The notes: a model not told the origin generated them from the letters alone. A stretch of DNA of 61,738 nt from Kitasatospora sp. NBC_00315 (GCF_041435095.1 NZ_CP108026.1:1-61738), one strand, 5' to 3'. Positions 8,775 through 16,872 are shown, counted from the first letter of the stretch. A program made the numbers and translations.

Positions 8775-10079
8775 TTGAGCACGCGGACACTGGCCGGGCT
8801 GCGCAAGGCCGCCGGCCACACCCAGGAGACCTTCGTGACGGCCTTCACCGCGATGGCCAAGCAGCTGGACGTCGCCGCTGCGGTGAGCGTGCGTCAGCTG
8901 CGCCGCTGGGAGTCTCCCGACCCGCCGCTGCCCCACCCCGGGCAGCAGGCCGTGCTGGAGGCGCTGCTCGGCGTCCCGCTGGAGGAGATGGGCTTCACCG
9001 TGCCCGCCGAGCGGCGCCATGCCTCGGCCGTGGGCGGGAACACTGACCGTGTGGAACGCAGGCGGTTCGTCGTGGACGTCGGCGCCGTACTCGGTGCCTC
9101 GGTCCTGCCCGCGCCCGTCCGGCCCGGTAGGCGGATCGGTGCGGGCGACGTCCAGCGCCTGGCCGCCGATGTCGCCGGCCTCTACGCCGTGGACCACCGC
9201 CAGGGCGGGCGGGCCGCACAGAAGGCCGCCGCGAAGGTGCTGCGGACCCTGGACACGACCCTGGCGGGCGGGACGTACCTGGAGCGGGTGGGTCGGGACC
9301 TGCACGCGCTGACCGGCACCGTGCACTCCCATCTCGGGTGGATGGAGTTCGACGCCGGACGGCCCGGCAAGGCACGGACTGCCTGCGCTGAGGCACTGAC
9401 GTCGGCCCGCCTCGTCGGCGACCCGCTCCTCGAGGTCCGCGCGCTCGACAGCCTCTCCCTCCTCGCGGTCGAGCAGAAGCGCCCCTGGGAGGCGGTCGCG
9501 GCGGCCACCGCTGCGGGCGACCTTGCCCAGCACCACGGCGGGCCGAAGGTGCGCTCGGTGGTCGCGCTGCGCCAGGCCCGCGCGTTCTCGGCGGCCGGTG
9601 ACCACACCGCCGCGCGCCGCGCGCTCTCCCAGTCGCTGTCCTGGCACGACCGTTCCGGCACCGACACCGACGCACCCGCCTGGACCGCCTTCGCCGGACA
9701 GGTGGAGGTCGACTACGCCACCGCGGCCTGGCACACCGCCACCGGCCACCCACTGCACGCGGTGCCGTTCCTGCGCTCCGCCCTCTCCCAGCTCGGCGCC
9801 GGCTACTCCCGCAACGCCGCGTTGTACCGGGCCCGCCTAGCCGAAGTGCTGCTCGCCGCCGGCGAAGTGGAGGAATCCGCCGCCGAGGCACGGGCCGCCG
9901 CCACGTCCGCACAGGGCATGACCTCCGCCCGGCTCGCCGACCGGCTGCGCGCTGTCGCCTCGGCCGCGGGCAGGATCGACACGGCGGCGGCGCGGGACTG
10001 CGCGGAGCAACTGCGGGCCCTCGGGTTCACGGCCACGACCACGACCAGGACGACCAGGAGCAGCGGGAGGACGCGGTGA
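8775..10079 (+). CDS. XRE-family regulator with TPR-like helical domain
   Basis: A 434 aa protein from the TTG at 8775 with a GGAGAGG ribosome site. Residues 1-70 form a helix-turn-helix with LAGLRKAAGHTQETF and VSVRQLRRWE. The remainder is a long helical Ala/Leu-rich array typical of the TPR-containing XRE regulators of Streptomyces, which sense a peptide or protein ligand. The C-terminus ends in a Thr/Arg tail. It is coupled to the acetyltransferase gene by a GTGA overlap. It may control itself through the tandem repeat 56 bases upstream. Confidence 0.8.
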   Translation: MSTRTLAGLRKAAGHTQETFVTAFTAMAKQLDVAAAVSVRQLRRWESPDPPLPHPGQQAVLEALLGVPLEEMGFTVPAERRHASAVGGNTDRVERRRFVVDVGAVLGASVLPAPVRPGRRIGAGDVQRLAADVAGLYAVDHRQGGRAAQKAAAKVLRTLDTTLAGGTYLERVGRDLHALTGTVHSHLGWMEFDAGRPGKARTACAEALTSARLVGDPLLEVRALDSLSLLAVEQKRPWEAVAAATAAGDLAQHHGGPKVRSVVALRQARAFSAAGDHTAARRALSQSLSWHDRSGTDTDAPAWTAFAGQVEVDYATAAWHTATGHPLHAVPFLRSALSQLGAGYSRNAALYRARLAEVLLAAGEVEESAAEARAAATSAQGMTSARLADRLRAVASAAGRIDTAAARDCAEQLRALGFTATTTTRTTRSSGRTR

Positions 10080-10645
10080 GCGAGCAGGCCCAGGCGGACG
10101 GCGAGGTGGCGGTGCGGGTGTTGGACGGCGAGGCGACCGCGCAGCTGGAGGAGGGTTTGAAGGAGGTGTTCGCGCAGGCGTTCGCCGAGCCGCCCTACGG
10201 CGAGGGCCCGGCTGACGTCGACCGGGCGTTTCGCCGGTTCCGCTCCCACACCCGCAAGGCCGGCTTCCTGGCTGCCGTCGCGTTCGGCCCCGGCGGCCAG
10301 GTCGTGGGGATGGCGTTCGGCTACCCGCTCACGGCGACGACCAGGTGGTGGGACACCCTCACCGAGGCGGTGCCGGACGACGTCCGCACCGAGGACGGGA
10401 AGCGGACCTTCGGCCTGTTCGAGCTCGCAGTCCGCCCGGCCTGGCGGCGCCGGGGCATCGCCACCCGGCTGCACACCGTACTGACCGAGGCGGTGACCAA
10501 CGACCGGGTGATGCTGAACAGCAGGCCCGAGGCGACCGCCGCGCAGGCCGCCTACCGGGCGTGGGGCTACCACTGCGCCGGCACCGCAATCCCCTGGGAC
10601 GGCGCCGCACCGCACCACGTCCTGCTGCTGGAGCTCCGGGCCTGA
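10076..10645 (+). CDS. GNAT-family acetyltransferase
   Basis: A 189 aa protein whose GTG start overlaps the stop of the XRE gene. The acetyl-CoA motif is seen as LFELAVRPAWRRRGIATRLH (about residues 120-140), with the R-R-x-G-I-A pyrophosphate loop, followed by NSRPEATAAQAAYRAWGY, the usual GNAT C-terminal part. It would transfer an acetyl group to a small molecule or protein; the substrate cannot be read from sequence. Coupling to the regulator suggests co-expression. Confidence 0.85.
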   Translation: MSEQAQADGEVAVRVLDGEATAQLEEGLKEVFAQAFAEPPYGEGPADVDRAFRRFRSHTRKAGFLAAVAFGPGGQVVGMAFGYPLTATTRWWDTLTEAVPDDVRTEDGKRTFGLFELAVRPAWRRRGIATRLHTVLTEAVTNDRVMLNSRPEATAAQAAYRAWGYHCAGTAIPWDGAAPHHVLLLELRA

Positions 10646-10651
10646 ACCCGG

Positions 10652-11155
10652 TCACTCCTTCGCTGGCTCGCCGAGGGACCAGCCGCTGACCGCGGTGATC
10701 GGGCCGCGCCAGGTCGGCAGGGTGTGGGTGGTCCGGCCGACTGTGTGGGTCACGTCCCGCAGGTGCAGGAAGCGGGGGTCCACCTGGCGGCGGAGTCGGC
10801 CTTTGACCGCGGCGGCGTCCAGGTGCCCGGCCGCGTCCCGCAGTACCTTGCGCAGCGTGTCGTGGTACCCCTCCAGCTGGCGCAGGTGCAGCCATTCCCA
10901 GTCCGCGGTGGAGATCACGACGCCGGTCACCAACGCGCCGTCCAGGGCCAGCGTCACCACGACGTCCCGGGCCTCGATGTCCTCGTGCTCCACACCCAGG
11001 CGCAGGATCTCCAGGTACGGATCGACGTGGGTGTCCTGCTGGAGCAGCATCCGAAGGGCCGGCTGGACCGCATTCCTCCACGACACTGCGCCGCTCCCCC
11101 GCTGTGTGTGCGCCGCCCCGTCCGGCCGGGTGCGCAGCTCGGAGAATTGTTCCAC
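10652..11155 (-). CDS. Hypothetical protein
   Basis: A 167 aa protein with a globular mixed composition (LRMLLQQDTHVDPYLEILRL, then VVVTLALDGALVTGVVIST). No motif or membrane segment was recognised. It converges with the acetyltransferase gene across six bases and diverges from parA, so its promoter region is shared with parA. Confidence 0.65.
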   Translation of the reverse strand: MEQFSELRTRPDGAAHTQRGSGAVSWRNAVQPALRMLLQQDTHVDPYLEILRLGVEHEDIEARDVVVTLALDGALVTGVVISTADWEWLHLRQLEGYHDTLRKVLRDAAGHLDAAAVKGRLRRQVDPRFLHLRDVTHTVGRTTHTLPTWRGPITAVSGWSLGEPAKE

Positions 11156-11296
11156 CGTGGCGCGGTTCCTGGGGCCGTTCCGGGTGGATCTCCCCCTGGC
11201 CAGCGAGCCGGGTCCAAGCCGAGTTCGATCATCTGGAATGCTGAGCTCACGTTTTCTCCGAGTACCAGCTGAGTCTGGGAAGTCGCGGAGGTCTTT
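11156..11296. promoter_or_regulatory. Divergent promoter region before parA
   Basis: 141 bp that is AT-richer than the surroundings, with GGAGG at 11287 serving the parA ATG. An imperfect palindrome around GGAGAATTGTTCC lies just before it (about 11142-11154), at the start of the divergent gene. It could hold an operator or partition site. Confidence 0.4.
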
Positions 11297-12058
11297 ATGA
11301 CCATGCTTGCTGAGACAGGCACGGTGGTCGCGCAGTCGCGCGGCGCCCGTGTGTACGCCGTCATTGCCCGGAAGGGCGGGGTGGGTAAGACCACCTTCAC
11401 CGTGAACCTGGCCGCCGTCGCCGGCCAGAACAACCCCGCCAGGGACCCCGACTCACCGGCCCCGGTCGTGGCGGCCGGTATCGACCCGCAGGGGTCGCTG
11501 GAGGAATGGGCGGATCGGGTCCCGGAGAACGGGCTGAGCTTCGACTACGTCAGCACCCGTGGAAGGGCCGGAGAGCTGGCCAAGCTCAAGGAGGACCCGG
11601 CGGTCTCCCGGATCTACGTGGACTCGCCCGGCTTCATGGACACGGACGCGGACAACGACTTCGCGGCCGATCCGCTGGGCAAGGGCAACGCGGCCGATGC
11701 ACTGCGGGACCTGCTCGACATCGCGGACGTGGCGATCGTCCCGATCACGACCGACTTCATGAGCTGGTCTCCGGCGGAGTTCACGATCGAGCGTGTGCTC
11801 AAGCCGAGGAACATCCCGTTCATCGTCGTCATCAACATGTGGGAGTCCCGCGACGGGAATGCCGACCTGAAGGACGCGATCGCGTGGGTGGACGAGCGCG
11901 GCTACCGGCGCGCTCCCGAGGCCATAAGGAAGCTGACGCTGCACTCGCGGGCGGCCAAGCACGGCCAGGTCGTTACCAGCTACAAGGAGTCGGGTGCCGC
12001 GCTGCGGGCCCGGGAGGACTTCTACAAGCTGAGCCTGGCGATTGAGCAGGTGTTCTGA
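11297..12058 (+). CDS. parA: ParA-family partition ATPase
   Basis: A 253 aa Walker-type ATPase. The deviant Walker A KGGVGKTTF (residues 26-34) follows a beta strand (VYAVIARK). GIDPQGSLEEWADR matches switch I, IYVDSPGF is the Walker B region, and VAIVPITTDFMSWSPAE follows. Such proteins bind nucleoid DNA in the ATP form and move plasmid copies apart with a centromere-binding partner. The start at 11297 has GGAGG 7 bases upstream; an ATG at 11303 is a minor alternative. The ATG of the next gene overlaps its stop, as expected for a par operon. Confidence 0.92.
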   Translation: MTMLAETGTVVAQSRGARVYAVIARKGGVGKTTFTVNLAAVAGQNNPARDPDSPAPVVAAGIDPQGSLEEWADRVPENGLSFDYVSTRGRAGELAKLKEDPAVSRIYVDSPGFMDTDADNDFAADPLGKGNAADALRDLLDIADVAIVPITTDFMSWSPAEFTIERVLKPRNIPFIVVINMWESRDGNADLKDAIAWVDERGYRRAPEAIRKLTLHSRAAKHGQVVTSYKESGAALRAREDFYKLSLAIEQVF

Positions 12059-12825
12059 TGGGCGCGCGACGGAACCTCACCGTGGAGGGTCCACGCAGGC
12101 CCAAGGGGATCGTGGACCTGGCGCAGGAGATCCACCTGTCCGAGCGCGGACCGCTGACGACTACCGACGTCCTGGCCGTGGACGAGCAGCGGAACCTGCT
12201 CGCTTGCGAGGCCGCGATCGAGGCGCTCAAGGCGGCGTTCTGGGCAGCGGGGAAGGCCCTCGAAGCGGTCCGGGAAGGCCGGCTGTACCGCGGCCAGTTC
12301 AGTAGCTTCGACGACTACTGCCTCCAGCGCTGGGACATCCAGCGGGACTACGCGGACAAGCTGATCCGCGCCTGGCGGCTGGCCGAGCAGTTGCACGGCC
12401 TGGCGGAGCGCAAGCTGAACGAAGGGCAGGTCCGACCTCTGCTGGGGCTGGCGAAGGCGCAGGGGGAGGACGCCGCGAAGGCGGTCTTCGTCGTGGTGCA
12501 GAACGGGCCGGTGCCGGCCACCGGCGCGGTGCTGTCCGGAGCGGTGAAGGCGCTCCCGAAGGGTCCGTTCGTCCAGAAGACGGCGGTGGCTCACGTCGAG
12601 GCGTACCTCGCGATGGTCGCGGCCGAGAAGCAGCAGGATGGTGGGAAGCGCTCCTCGGCGGCTGAGGTCTCCCTGGAGACCCGGGTGCAGCGCGCGGTCC
12701 CGATGGACTGGCTGCGGGAGCTCGCGAAGACGAACCCGGCCGGGGTTGTGGAGTTCCTGGACGCGGTGCAGCGGCAGGTGGAGAAGGCGCGGGGCGAGCT
12801 GGTCCCGGGACCGACTGCCGGATAG
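12058..12825 (+). CDS. Putative partition partner (ParB-like role)
   Basis: A 255 aa protein translationally coupled to parA. It lacks the classic ParB nuclease-like N-terminus. A central segment, YRGQFSSFDDYCLQRWDIQRDYADKLIRAW (about residues 80-110), reads like a helix-turn-helix with its preceding helix, and the rest is helical and charged. Position, overlap and DNA-binding look suggest it is the centromere-binding partner of ParA; this is inferred, not recognised by family. A strong terminator follows at 12885. Confidence 0.65.
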   Translation: MGARRNLTVEGPRRPKGIVDLAQEIHLSERGPLTTTDVLAVDEQRNLLACEAAIEALKAAFWAAGKALEAVREGRLYRGQFSSFDDYCLQRWDIQRDYADKLIRAWRLAEQLHGLAERKLNEGQVRPLLGLAKAQGEDAAKAVFVVVQNGPVPATGAVLSGAVKALPKGPFVQKTAVAHVEAYLAMVAAEKQQDGGKRSSAAEVSLETRVQRAVPMDWLRELAKTNPAGVVEFLDAVQRQVEKARGELVPGPTAG

Positions 12826-12830
12826 CCGCG

Positions 12831-12877
12831 TTCGAAAAAGAATCGAACGAAGTCCAGACAATTGTATGGAGTCTGGA
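12831..12877. promoter_or_regulatory. Inverted repeats after the par genes, possible centromere
   Basis: TTCGA/TCGAA arms (12831-12847) and TCCAGAC/GTCTGGA arms (12853-12877, spacer AATTGTATGGA) fall in an unusually AT-rich pocket between the par operon and its terminator. AATTGT also occurs in the palindrome upstream of parA. Confidence 0.35.
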
Positions 12878-12884
12878 AGCACAG

Positions 12885-12917
12885 AAGGCCCGCACCCTCC
12901 ATGAGGGTGCGGGCCTT
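12885..12917 (+). terminator. Strong terminator hairpin after the par operon
   Basis: A perfect 15-base stem (AAGGCCCGCACCCTC) with the loop CAT and a T-rich exit, 60 bases beyond the par operon stop. Confidence 0.85.
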
Positions 12918-12934
12918 CGTCGTAGCTGGGGCGG

Positions 12935-13197
12935 TCAGGCGGCGATGGCGAACGCGGCTCTGGCCAGTAGCACCAAGGCGGCGATCGTGGGGTCGGCGGA
13001 CCAGCGGAGAACCGCATCTTGCGGTGGCAGAGGGCGGAGAGGACGACGAGGCGGGTCAGGCGGCAGTCGGGGGTGAGCTCCGCCCGGTGGGCGTAGCCGC
13101 CGCCGTGGCCGAGACGGACGGTCGCACCGTCTCGATGCACCGGACCTTGCTGAACGTCGAAGAGCCGGCCGCCCCAGAAACACAAAAAGGCCCCCAC
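12935..13197 (-). pseudogene. Possible frameshifted small gene
   Basis: Minus-strand frames join awkwardly. From the ATG at 13197 one frame reads DGATVRLGHGGGYAHRAEL and then LTRLVVLSALCH. A second frame continues plausibly as DAVLRWSADPTIAALVLLAR to a stop at 12935. The join lies near 13030. Either one indel has broken a gene of about 85 codons, or neither frame is real. The region sits between two terminators that face it. Confidence 0.3.
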
Positions 13198-13228
13198 ACC
13201 CGGTCGGGAGACCGGGCGCGAGGGCCTT
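13187..13228 (-). terminator. Terminator hairpin after the HAD phosphatase gene
   Basis: AAGGCCC/GGGCCTT outer arms and CCCGGTC/GACCGGG inner arms, 20 bases past the stop of the minus-strand gene at 13248. The A-run on its left gives a U-tail in the minus transcript. It probably ends the long minus-strand cluster. Confidence 0.75.
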
Positions 13229-13247
13229 GGGGTGGTGCTGTGCGAGG

Positions 13248-13691
13248 TCAGGCCGGGACGGGCCCGGCGACGTGGTCGAGGCCGATTGCCCGGGTGACAA
13301 CCGCGAGGGTGGAGTCCCAGTCACCTGTGTGATGGACGGCGCGGTCGTCCACGTAGCAGGCGGCGCCCAACTTGGTGCTGGTCACCAGGATCGGACCGCC
13401 GACCGATGTCCAGTACGCCCGCTCAGGGTCCGGGTCGACGAACGCGGCCAGGCCGGAGTACCAGGTGACCCAGTCAGCGACTTCGGGAAGCCATCGCCTC
13501 GGCCTGGCCGTGTAGACGAACACCGCCCGGTGCTCGGCGATCGTGCGCAGCGCCTCGATGGCGCCGGGTTGGGGCAGGCCGATGCGGCCGCCGAGCCAGG
13601 GGCCGGGCTGGGTGAGTGTGCCGTCCAGGTCCAGGCCGACGGCCTGGCTGGCGGGGCTGTCGGGGCTGGGGGCGATGACGGAGCGGGTCAT
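13248..13691 (-). CDS. HAD-superfamily phosphatase, PNK-3'-phosphatase-like
   Basis: A 147 aa protein from the ATG at 13691. HAD motif I is VGLDLDGTLT (about residues 18-27), motif II is VFVYTARPRRW, and a C-terminal CYVDDRAVHH carries the acidic pair. This small capless HAD layout is shared by polynucleotide 3'-phosphatases and by phosphatases of uncharacterised plasmid proteins. A P-loop kinase of polynucleotide-kinase type lies 1.4 kb upstream in the same direction, so a split kinase/phosphatase end-healing pair is possible. It is the last gene of the minus cluster. Confidence 0.75.
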   Translation of the reverse strand: MTRSVIAPSPDSPASQAVGLDLDGTLTQPGPWLGGRIGLPQPGAIEALRTIAEHRAVFVYTARPRRWLPEVADWVTWYSGLAAFVDPDPERAYWTSVGGPILVTSTKLGAACYVDDRAVHHTGDWDSTLAVVTRAIGLDHVAGPVPA

Positions 13692-13799
13692 GCGGAATCC
13701 TCCGGGTCAGCGGTGGAAGCGGTACGGGGGAGCAGCGCGGCCCGGCCCCGCTGGTGGGGCCGGGCCGGGGCGCTGCCGGGTCGTCAGGCGCAGCGGGTG

Positions 13800-14564
13800 T
13801 TAGAAGGGCGGCTCCTCCGAGTAGGCACCCACGAAGAGGACCTCGCGGGCCTCGCGGGCCTCGGGGTCCTGGTCGTCCTCGTCGTCCAGGTCGCTGTGGT
13901 CGAGCGGCTCGTCGTCGCCGTACTGGTCGTCGTCGCGGTAGTGCTCGGCCTCGTCGTCGTCGGTCTCCGGGTCGAGGCCCTGGCCGTCGGCGAGGCGGTC
14001 CAGGAGGGCAACGAGTTCGGCGAGCGTGTGGACCTCGATGGGGCGCTCGCCGTCGGCGGCCAGGTAGTAGGTGCGGGCGCCGGCGCCGTAGCGGTCGCTG
14101 GGGGCGGGGAGGCACAGCAGGCGGGCGTCGGGGGTCAGCTCGCAGGTGGCACTGCCGTCGGCCTGGCCGACCCAGTTGGCGGCCTGGGTGAGGCTGCCGG
14201 AGCCGTGGTCGAGGGCATGGGCACGGGTGGCGGCGCGGTGGGCGGCGTCGGCGGCGGCTTCCGCCGTGAGCTGCTCCCGCGAGGGGGCCGTCGTCGGGGA
14301 GGCGAGGGCGGCGGTGGTGTAGCCGTAGGCGGGCAGGCCGAAGTGTCGGCGCAGGGGGCGGCGGAGCAGGGTGGTGGCCTGGTCGGTGAGGCACAGGGCG
14401 AGGGCGCCGGCGGCCGCGGTGAGGGTGAGGCGGGTCTCCATGGGGCGGGCGGCGAGTGCCCGGTAGGTGGCGAGTCCGGCGGCGGCGCCGGTCACGACGG
14501 TGGCGGCGCTGTCGGCGGTGTCCAGGGCGGTGCTCAGCAGGCGGGTGCGGGCGGTGTCGGTCAT
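13800..14564 (-). CDS. Hypothetical protein with strongly acidic C-terminus
   Basis: A 254 aa protein. The N-terminal ~80 residues are Ala/Thr-rich with two hydrophobic stretches (TVVTGAAAGLATYRALAA; LTLTAAAGALALCLTDQA) that may be membrane helices. The middle has GQADGSATCELTPDARLLCLPA. Residues ~195-240 are almost all Asp/Glu with a few Tyr. Acidic tails of this kind often bind basic proteins or mimic DNA; whether it partners the very basic protein at 27712 is speculation. Confidence 0.65.
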   Translation of the reverse strand: MTDTARTRLLSTALDTADSAATVVTGAAAGLATYRALAARPMETRLTLTAAAGALALCLTDQATTLLRRPLRRHFGLPAYGYTTAALASPTTAPSREQLTAEAAADAAHRAATRAHALDHGSGSLTQAANWVGQADGSATCELTPDARLLCLPAPSDRYGAGARTYYLAADGERPIEVHTLAELVALLDRLADGQGLDPETDDDEAEHYRDDDQYGDDEPLDHSDLDDEDDQDPEAREAREVLFVGAYSEEPPF

Positions 14565-14607
14565 CTCGGGTGTCCCTTCGGGGTGGTTCGGGCGGGGTGT
14601 GGGGCGG

Positions 14608-14943
14608 TCAGGTCCAGGCGCCGGTGGGGTCGTCGCTGAACGCTTCGGGGGCGGTCGGCGTCGGGACCGAGGTCGGCTGGTTGAGGAGGGCCAGGAGGAG
14701 GTCGGCGACCTGGAGGACGCCGACGCGGATCCACGGGTGCGGGCAGCAGTCGTACAGCCCGTCGACGCCGGGGTGGATCGGGGCGCGTCCCCGGTGGTCC
14801 TGGTCGCAGGTCGGGGCGATGGCGGGCAGGTCGGACAGGCGGACCAGGCGCCAGGTTCCGGGCAGGGGCCGGTCGGCGTGACGCTCGATCTCGCGCTGGG
14901 CGGCGGCCCGCAGGGCGGCCAGGTCGGGGGCGGCGGGGTTCAT
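14608..14943 (-). CDS. Hypothetical protein
   Basis: A 111 aa protein from the ATG at 14943. Cysteines sit in TCDQDH and LYDCCPHPWIRVG, together with histidines, and could bind metal. No family was recognised. It is followed within the cluster by the acidic-tail gene after 43 bases. Confidence 0.6.
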   Translation of the reverse strand: MNPAAPDLAALRAAAQREIERHADRPLPGTWRLVRLSDLPAIAPTCDQDHRGRAPIHPGVDGLYDCCPHPWIRVGVLQVADLLLALLNQPTSVPTPTAPEAFSDDPTGAWT

Positions 14944-14974
14944 GGGGGTGGCTCCGTGCTCTCGGTGGGCGGTG

Positions 14975-15058
14975 CCGGCCGGGCGGCCGCGCCGCGCACC
15001 GGAGCGCCCCGCCGCCGGGCTGGGTGCCGGGGGCGGGGCGCGGGGCCGGTGTGCAGCG
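14975..15058 (-). repeat. Intercistronic hairpin spacer, copy 1
   Basis: First of five similar spacers. It shares GGCCGCGCCGCGCACC and the hairpin arms CGCCCCGC/GCGGGGCG, and lies directly after the stop of the gene at 15059 and before the next start at 14943. Confidence 0.75.
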
Positions 15059-15604
15059 TCAGCGCCCGGAGCGGCTCACCGCCGGGTAGAGACGCACCTC
15101 GTCGAAGCCCTCGTCGGCCAGGCCGGGCAGGGATTCGACGGCGAGCTGGTGCTGCCAGCGCAGCACGTTCTCCGGAACCCGTCGGTTCGCCGGCCTCTGC
15201 GAGTTCCGCCGCAGACAGAGATCGAGCGGCGTGGTGAACACGATCGCCAGACGGGGCCGGCCGTTGAGGCGGGCCCGCTCGACGAGCCGGGCCCGCACGG
15301 CCTGCTCGACGTTGGTCGAGTCGCAGTAGACCGTGCGGCCCCGGCGCAGCCGGGCGTCGAGCAGGAGGTTCTGGAGCTGGACGGCCTCGGCGGTGCTGGC
15401 CTGGTCCCCGGCGTCGCCTCCGGTCACCAGGGCGCGCAGTGCGTCCAGCGAGATGACCTCGCCGGAGGGTACGGCGTGGGTGAAGGTGCTCTTGCCGCTC
15501 CCGGCCGGCCCGATCAGGACCGTGAGCGTCCCCGGGGCGATCGGGGCGCGGGCGGCGATCATCGCGCGGTCTTCGGGGGTCATGCTCTCTCGCCAGTCGC
15601 TCAT
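15059..15604 (-). CDS. P-loop kinase, polynucleotide-kinase-like
   Basis: A 181 aa protein from the ATG at 15604. Walker A GPAGSGKSTF (residues 32-41) is followed by VISLDALRALVTGGDAGDQAS. Next comes RGRTVYCDSTNV, then ARLVERARLNGRPRLAIVF and LCLRRNSQRPANRRVPENVL with lid arginines. This order matches the 5'-kinase domain of Pnkp/T4-PNK-type enzymes and related zeta-toxin-like P-loop kinases. It could phosphorylate 5'-OH nucleic-acid ends; substrate assignment is by family resemblance only. Confidence 0.8.
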   Translation of the reverse strand: MSDWRESMTPEDRAMIAARAPIAPGTLTVLIGPAGSGKSTFTHAVPSGEVISLDALRALVTGGDAGDQASTAEAVQLQNLLLDARLRRGRTVYCDSTNVEQAVRARLVERARLNGRPRLAIVFTTPLDLCLRRNSQRPANRRVPENVLRWQHQLAVESLPGLADEGFDEVRLYPAVSRSGR

Positions 15605-15664
15605 GATGAGCGCTCCTTCCGGATCGGGTGTGCGGGGTGGTGGGTGGTCGGACCGTGGCTCGGA

Positions 15665-16144
15665 TCAGCGGGCGAGGACGGCGGCGGCGATCGTCTCGAG
15701 GCCGTGGTGGACCGCGCCGTCCATCCGCGCAGCACCGTTGATGCCGTGGTCGGCGAGGCGGTAGAAGTTGCCCTTGCCGGTGGCATCGGCGAACCGCTGA
15801 AGAAGCCCGCCGGGAACTCGCCTGTCGATCGCGTAGTGCGTCAGCCCCGAGATGGCGAGGGCGGCCGCGACCTGGGCGGGGCGCAGGCGCAGACCGAGCG
15901 CGCGGGCGCCGAGCAGGAGTGCGGCGGCCTGGGTGGCCGAGTAGGTCAGGCAGTGGACCGCGCAGGCCTTGCGGCCGGCGGCGGTGCCGTGGACGGTGCC
16001 GTCGTCGCCGGTGACCGGCGCCGCGTCGGTGGCGCCCTTGGTACGGGCGCAGTGGTCGGACTGCACGAGGTGATCGCCGATGTCCGCCCCGGCACGCAGC
16101 AGGGCGTAGGCGGCGGCGAAGCGAGCGGTGCGGGCGGTGTTCAC
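15665..16144 (-). CDS. Hypothetical membrane-associated protein
   Basis: A 159 aa protein from the ATG at 16144. Two hydrophobic stretches are seen: CLTYSATQAAALLLGARAL and QVAAALAISGLTHYAIDRR. Conserved-looking histidines and aspartates (GDHLVQSDHC; HYAIDRR; LADHGING) recall small actinobacterial membrane proteins of the DUF3307 kind, but I cannot confirm that family. It is followed by the kinase gene after 60 bases. Confidence 0.6.
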   Translation of the reverse strand: MNTARTARFAAAYALLRAGADIGDHLVQSDHCARTKGATDAAPVTGDDGTVHGTAAGRKACAVHCLTYSATQAAALLLGARALGLRLRPAQVAAALAISGLTHYAIDRRVPGGLLQRFADATGKGNFYRLADHGINGAARMDGAVHHGLETIAAAVLAR

Positions 16145-16164
16145 GGGTACCTCCTGGGGCGGGT

Positions 16165-16260
16165 CCGGCCCGGGTGGCCGCGCCGCGCACCACCGCGCCC
16201 CGCCGCCGGGCCTGGCTGGCTCGGGGGCGGGGCGCGGTGGTGGGCAGCGTCGGTGCCCGG
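16165..16260 (-). repeat. Intercistronic hairpin spacer, copy 2
   Basis: It has GGCCGCGCCGCGCACC and long GC arms (GCACCACCGCGCCCCGCC against GGCGGGGCGCGGTGGTG). It begins two bases beyond the stop of the gene at 16262. Confidence 0.75.
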
Positions 16261-16261
16261 G

Positions 16262-16726
16262 TCAGGCCAGTTGCTCGGCGGCGGCGGCCACCAGGCGCTC
16301 GCTGGTGTCGGCCGCCTCGGTGCGGGCCTGGTTGAGGACGTCGTGGTCGGCTGCGCCGCGCATGGCATAGGTGGCGCGGGCGGCGTCGCCCGCGGCGTGG
16401 GCGAGGGCGGGCGCGAGGATGGAGAGGGTGACCAGCGGGGCGGTGATCTCCGCCCGGGTGCGGTGGCTCTCGCTGCGGGCCTCGGCGTACACCGCCTCAT
16501 CCGCGCCGGTCAGCCGCAACCGCTCGCGGGCCCACATGGCGCGCCGGTGGTCGGCGAGAGCGGTCACCAGCGCAGTGACCGCCTGGACGAGTTCGCGGCG
16601 CCGGTCCTGCTCGGTGCGCTCCGTGCGCTCGGAGCGGGCGGCCCGGTGCTGGAGTGCGGTGACGGTCAGGGTGCCGGCGAGCGTGCCGAGAACGCCGACC
16701 AGGGAGAGCGCGAGTTCGGCAGCCAT
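16262..16726 (-). CDS. Membrane-anchored coiled-coil protein
   Basis: A 154 aa protein from the ATG at 16726 (MAAELALSLVGVLGTLAGTL). Residues 3-22 form one transmembrane helix. The rest is helical and rich in Arg/Glu/Ala with heptad-like spacing. The start overlaps the stop of the 40-codon gene upstream (TGATG). A membrane-tethered role in the transfer apparatus is a guess from context. Confidence 0.65.
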   Translation of the reverse strand: MAAELALSLVGVLGTLAGTLTVTALQHRAARSERTERTEQDRRRELVQAVTALVTALADHRRAMWARERLRLTGADEAVYAEARSESHRTRAEITAPLVTLSILAPALAHAAGDAARATYAMRGAADHDVLNQARTEAADTSERLVAAAAEQLA

Positions 16727-16848
16727 CAGGCACCGGCCTGGGCGGTGCGGCGGGGGTGCCGGCCGGTGAGCGCCTCGGGGCGCCTGGACCAGCGCACGTA
16801 GTCGACGGCGCGCGCCGCCCATTTGATGGTGGTCTGCTCGGTGCTCAT
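16726..16848 (-). CDS. 40 aa small basic protein
   Basis: A short gene from the ATG at 16848 with an AGGAGA ribosome site, reading MSTEQTTIKWAARAVDYVRW and then a basic tail. Coupled by overlap to the next gene, which supports it being real. No function is known. Confidence 0.6.
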   Translation of the reverse strand: MSTEQTTIKWAARAVDYVRWSRRPEALTGRHPRRTAQAGA

Positions 16849-16872
16849 CGGGTCTCCTACGGATTGGGGTGT

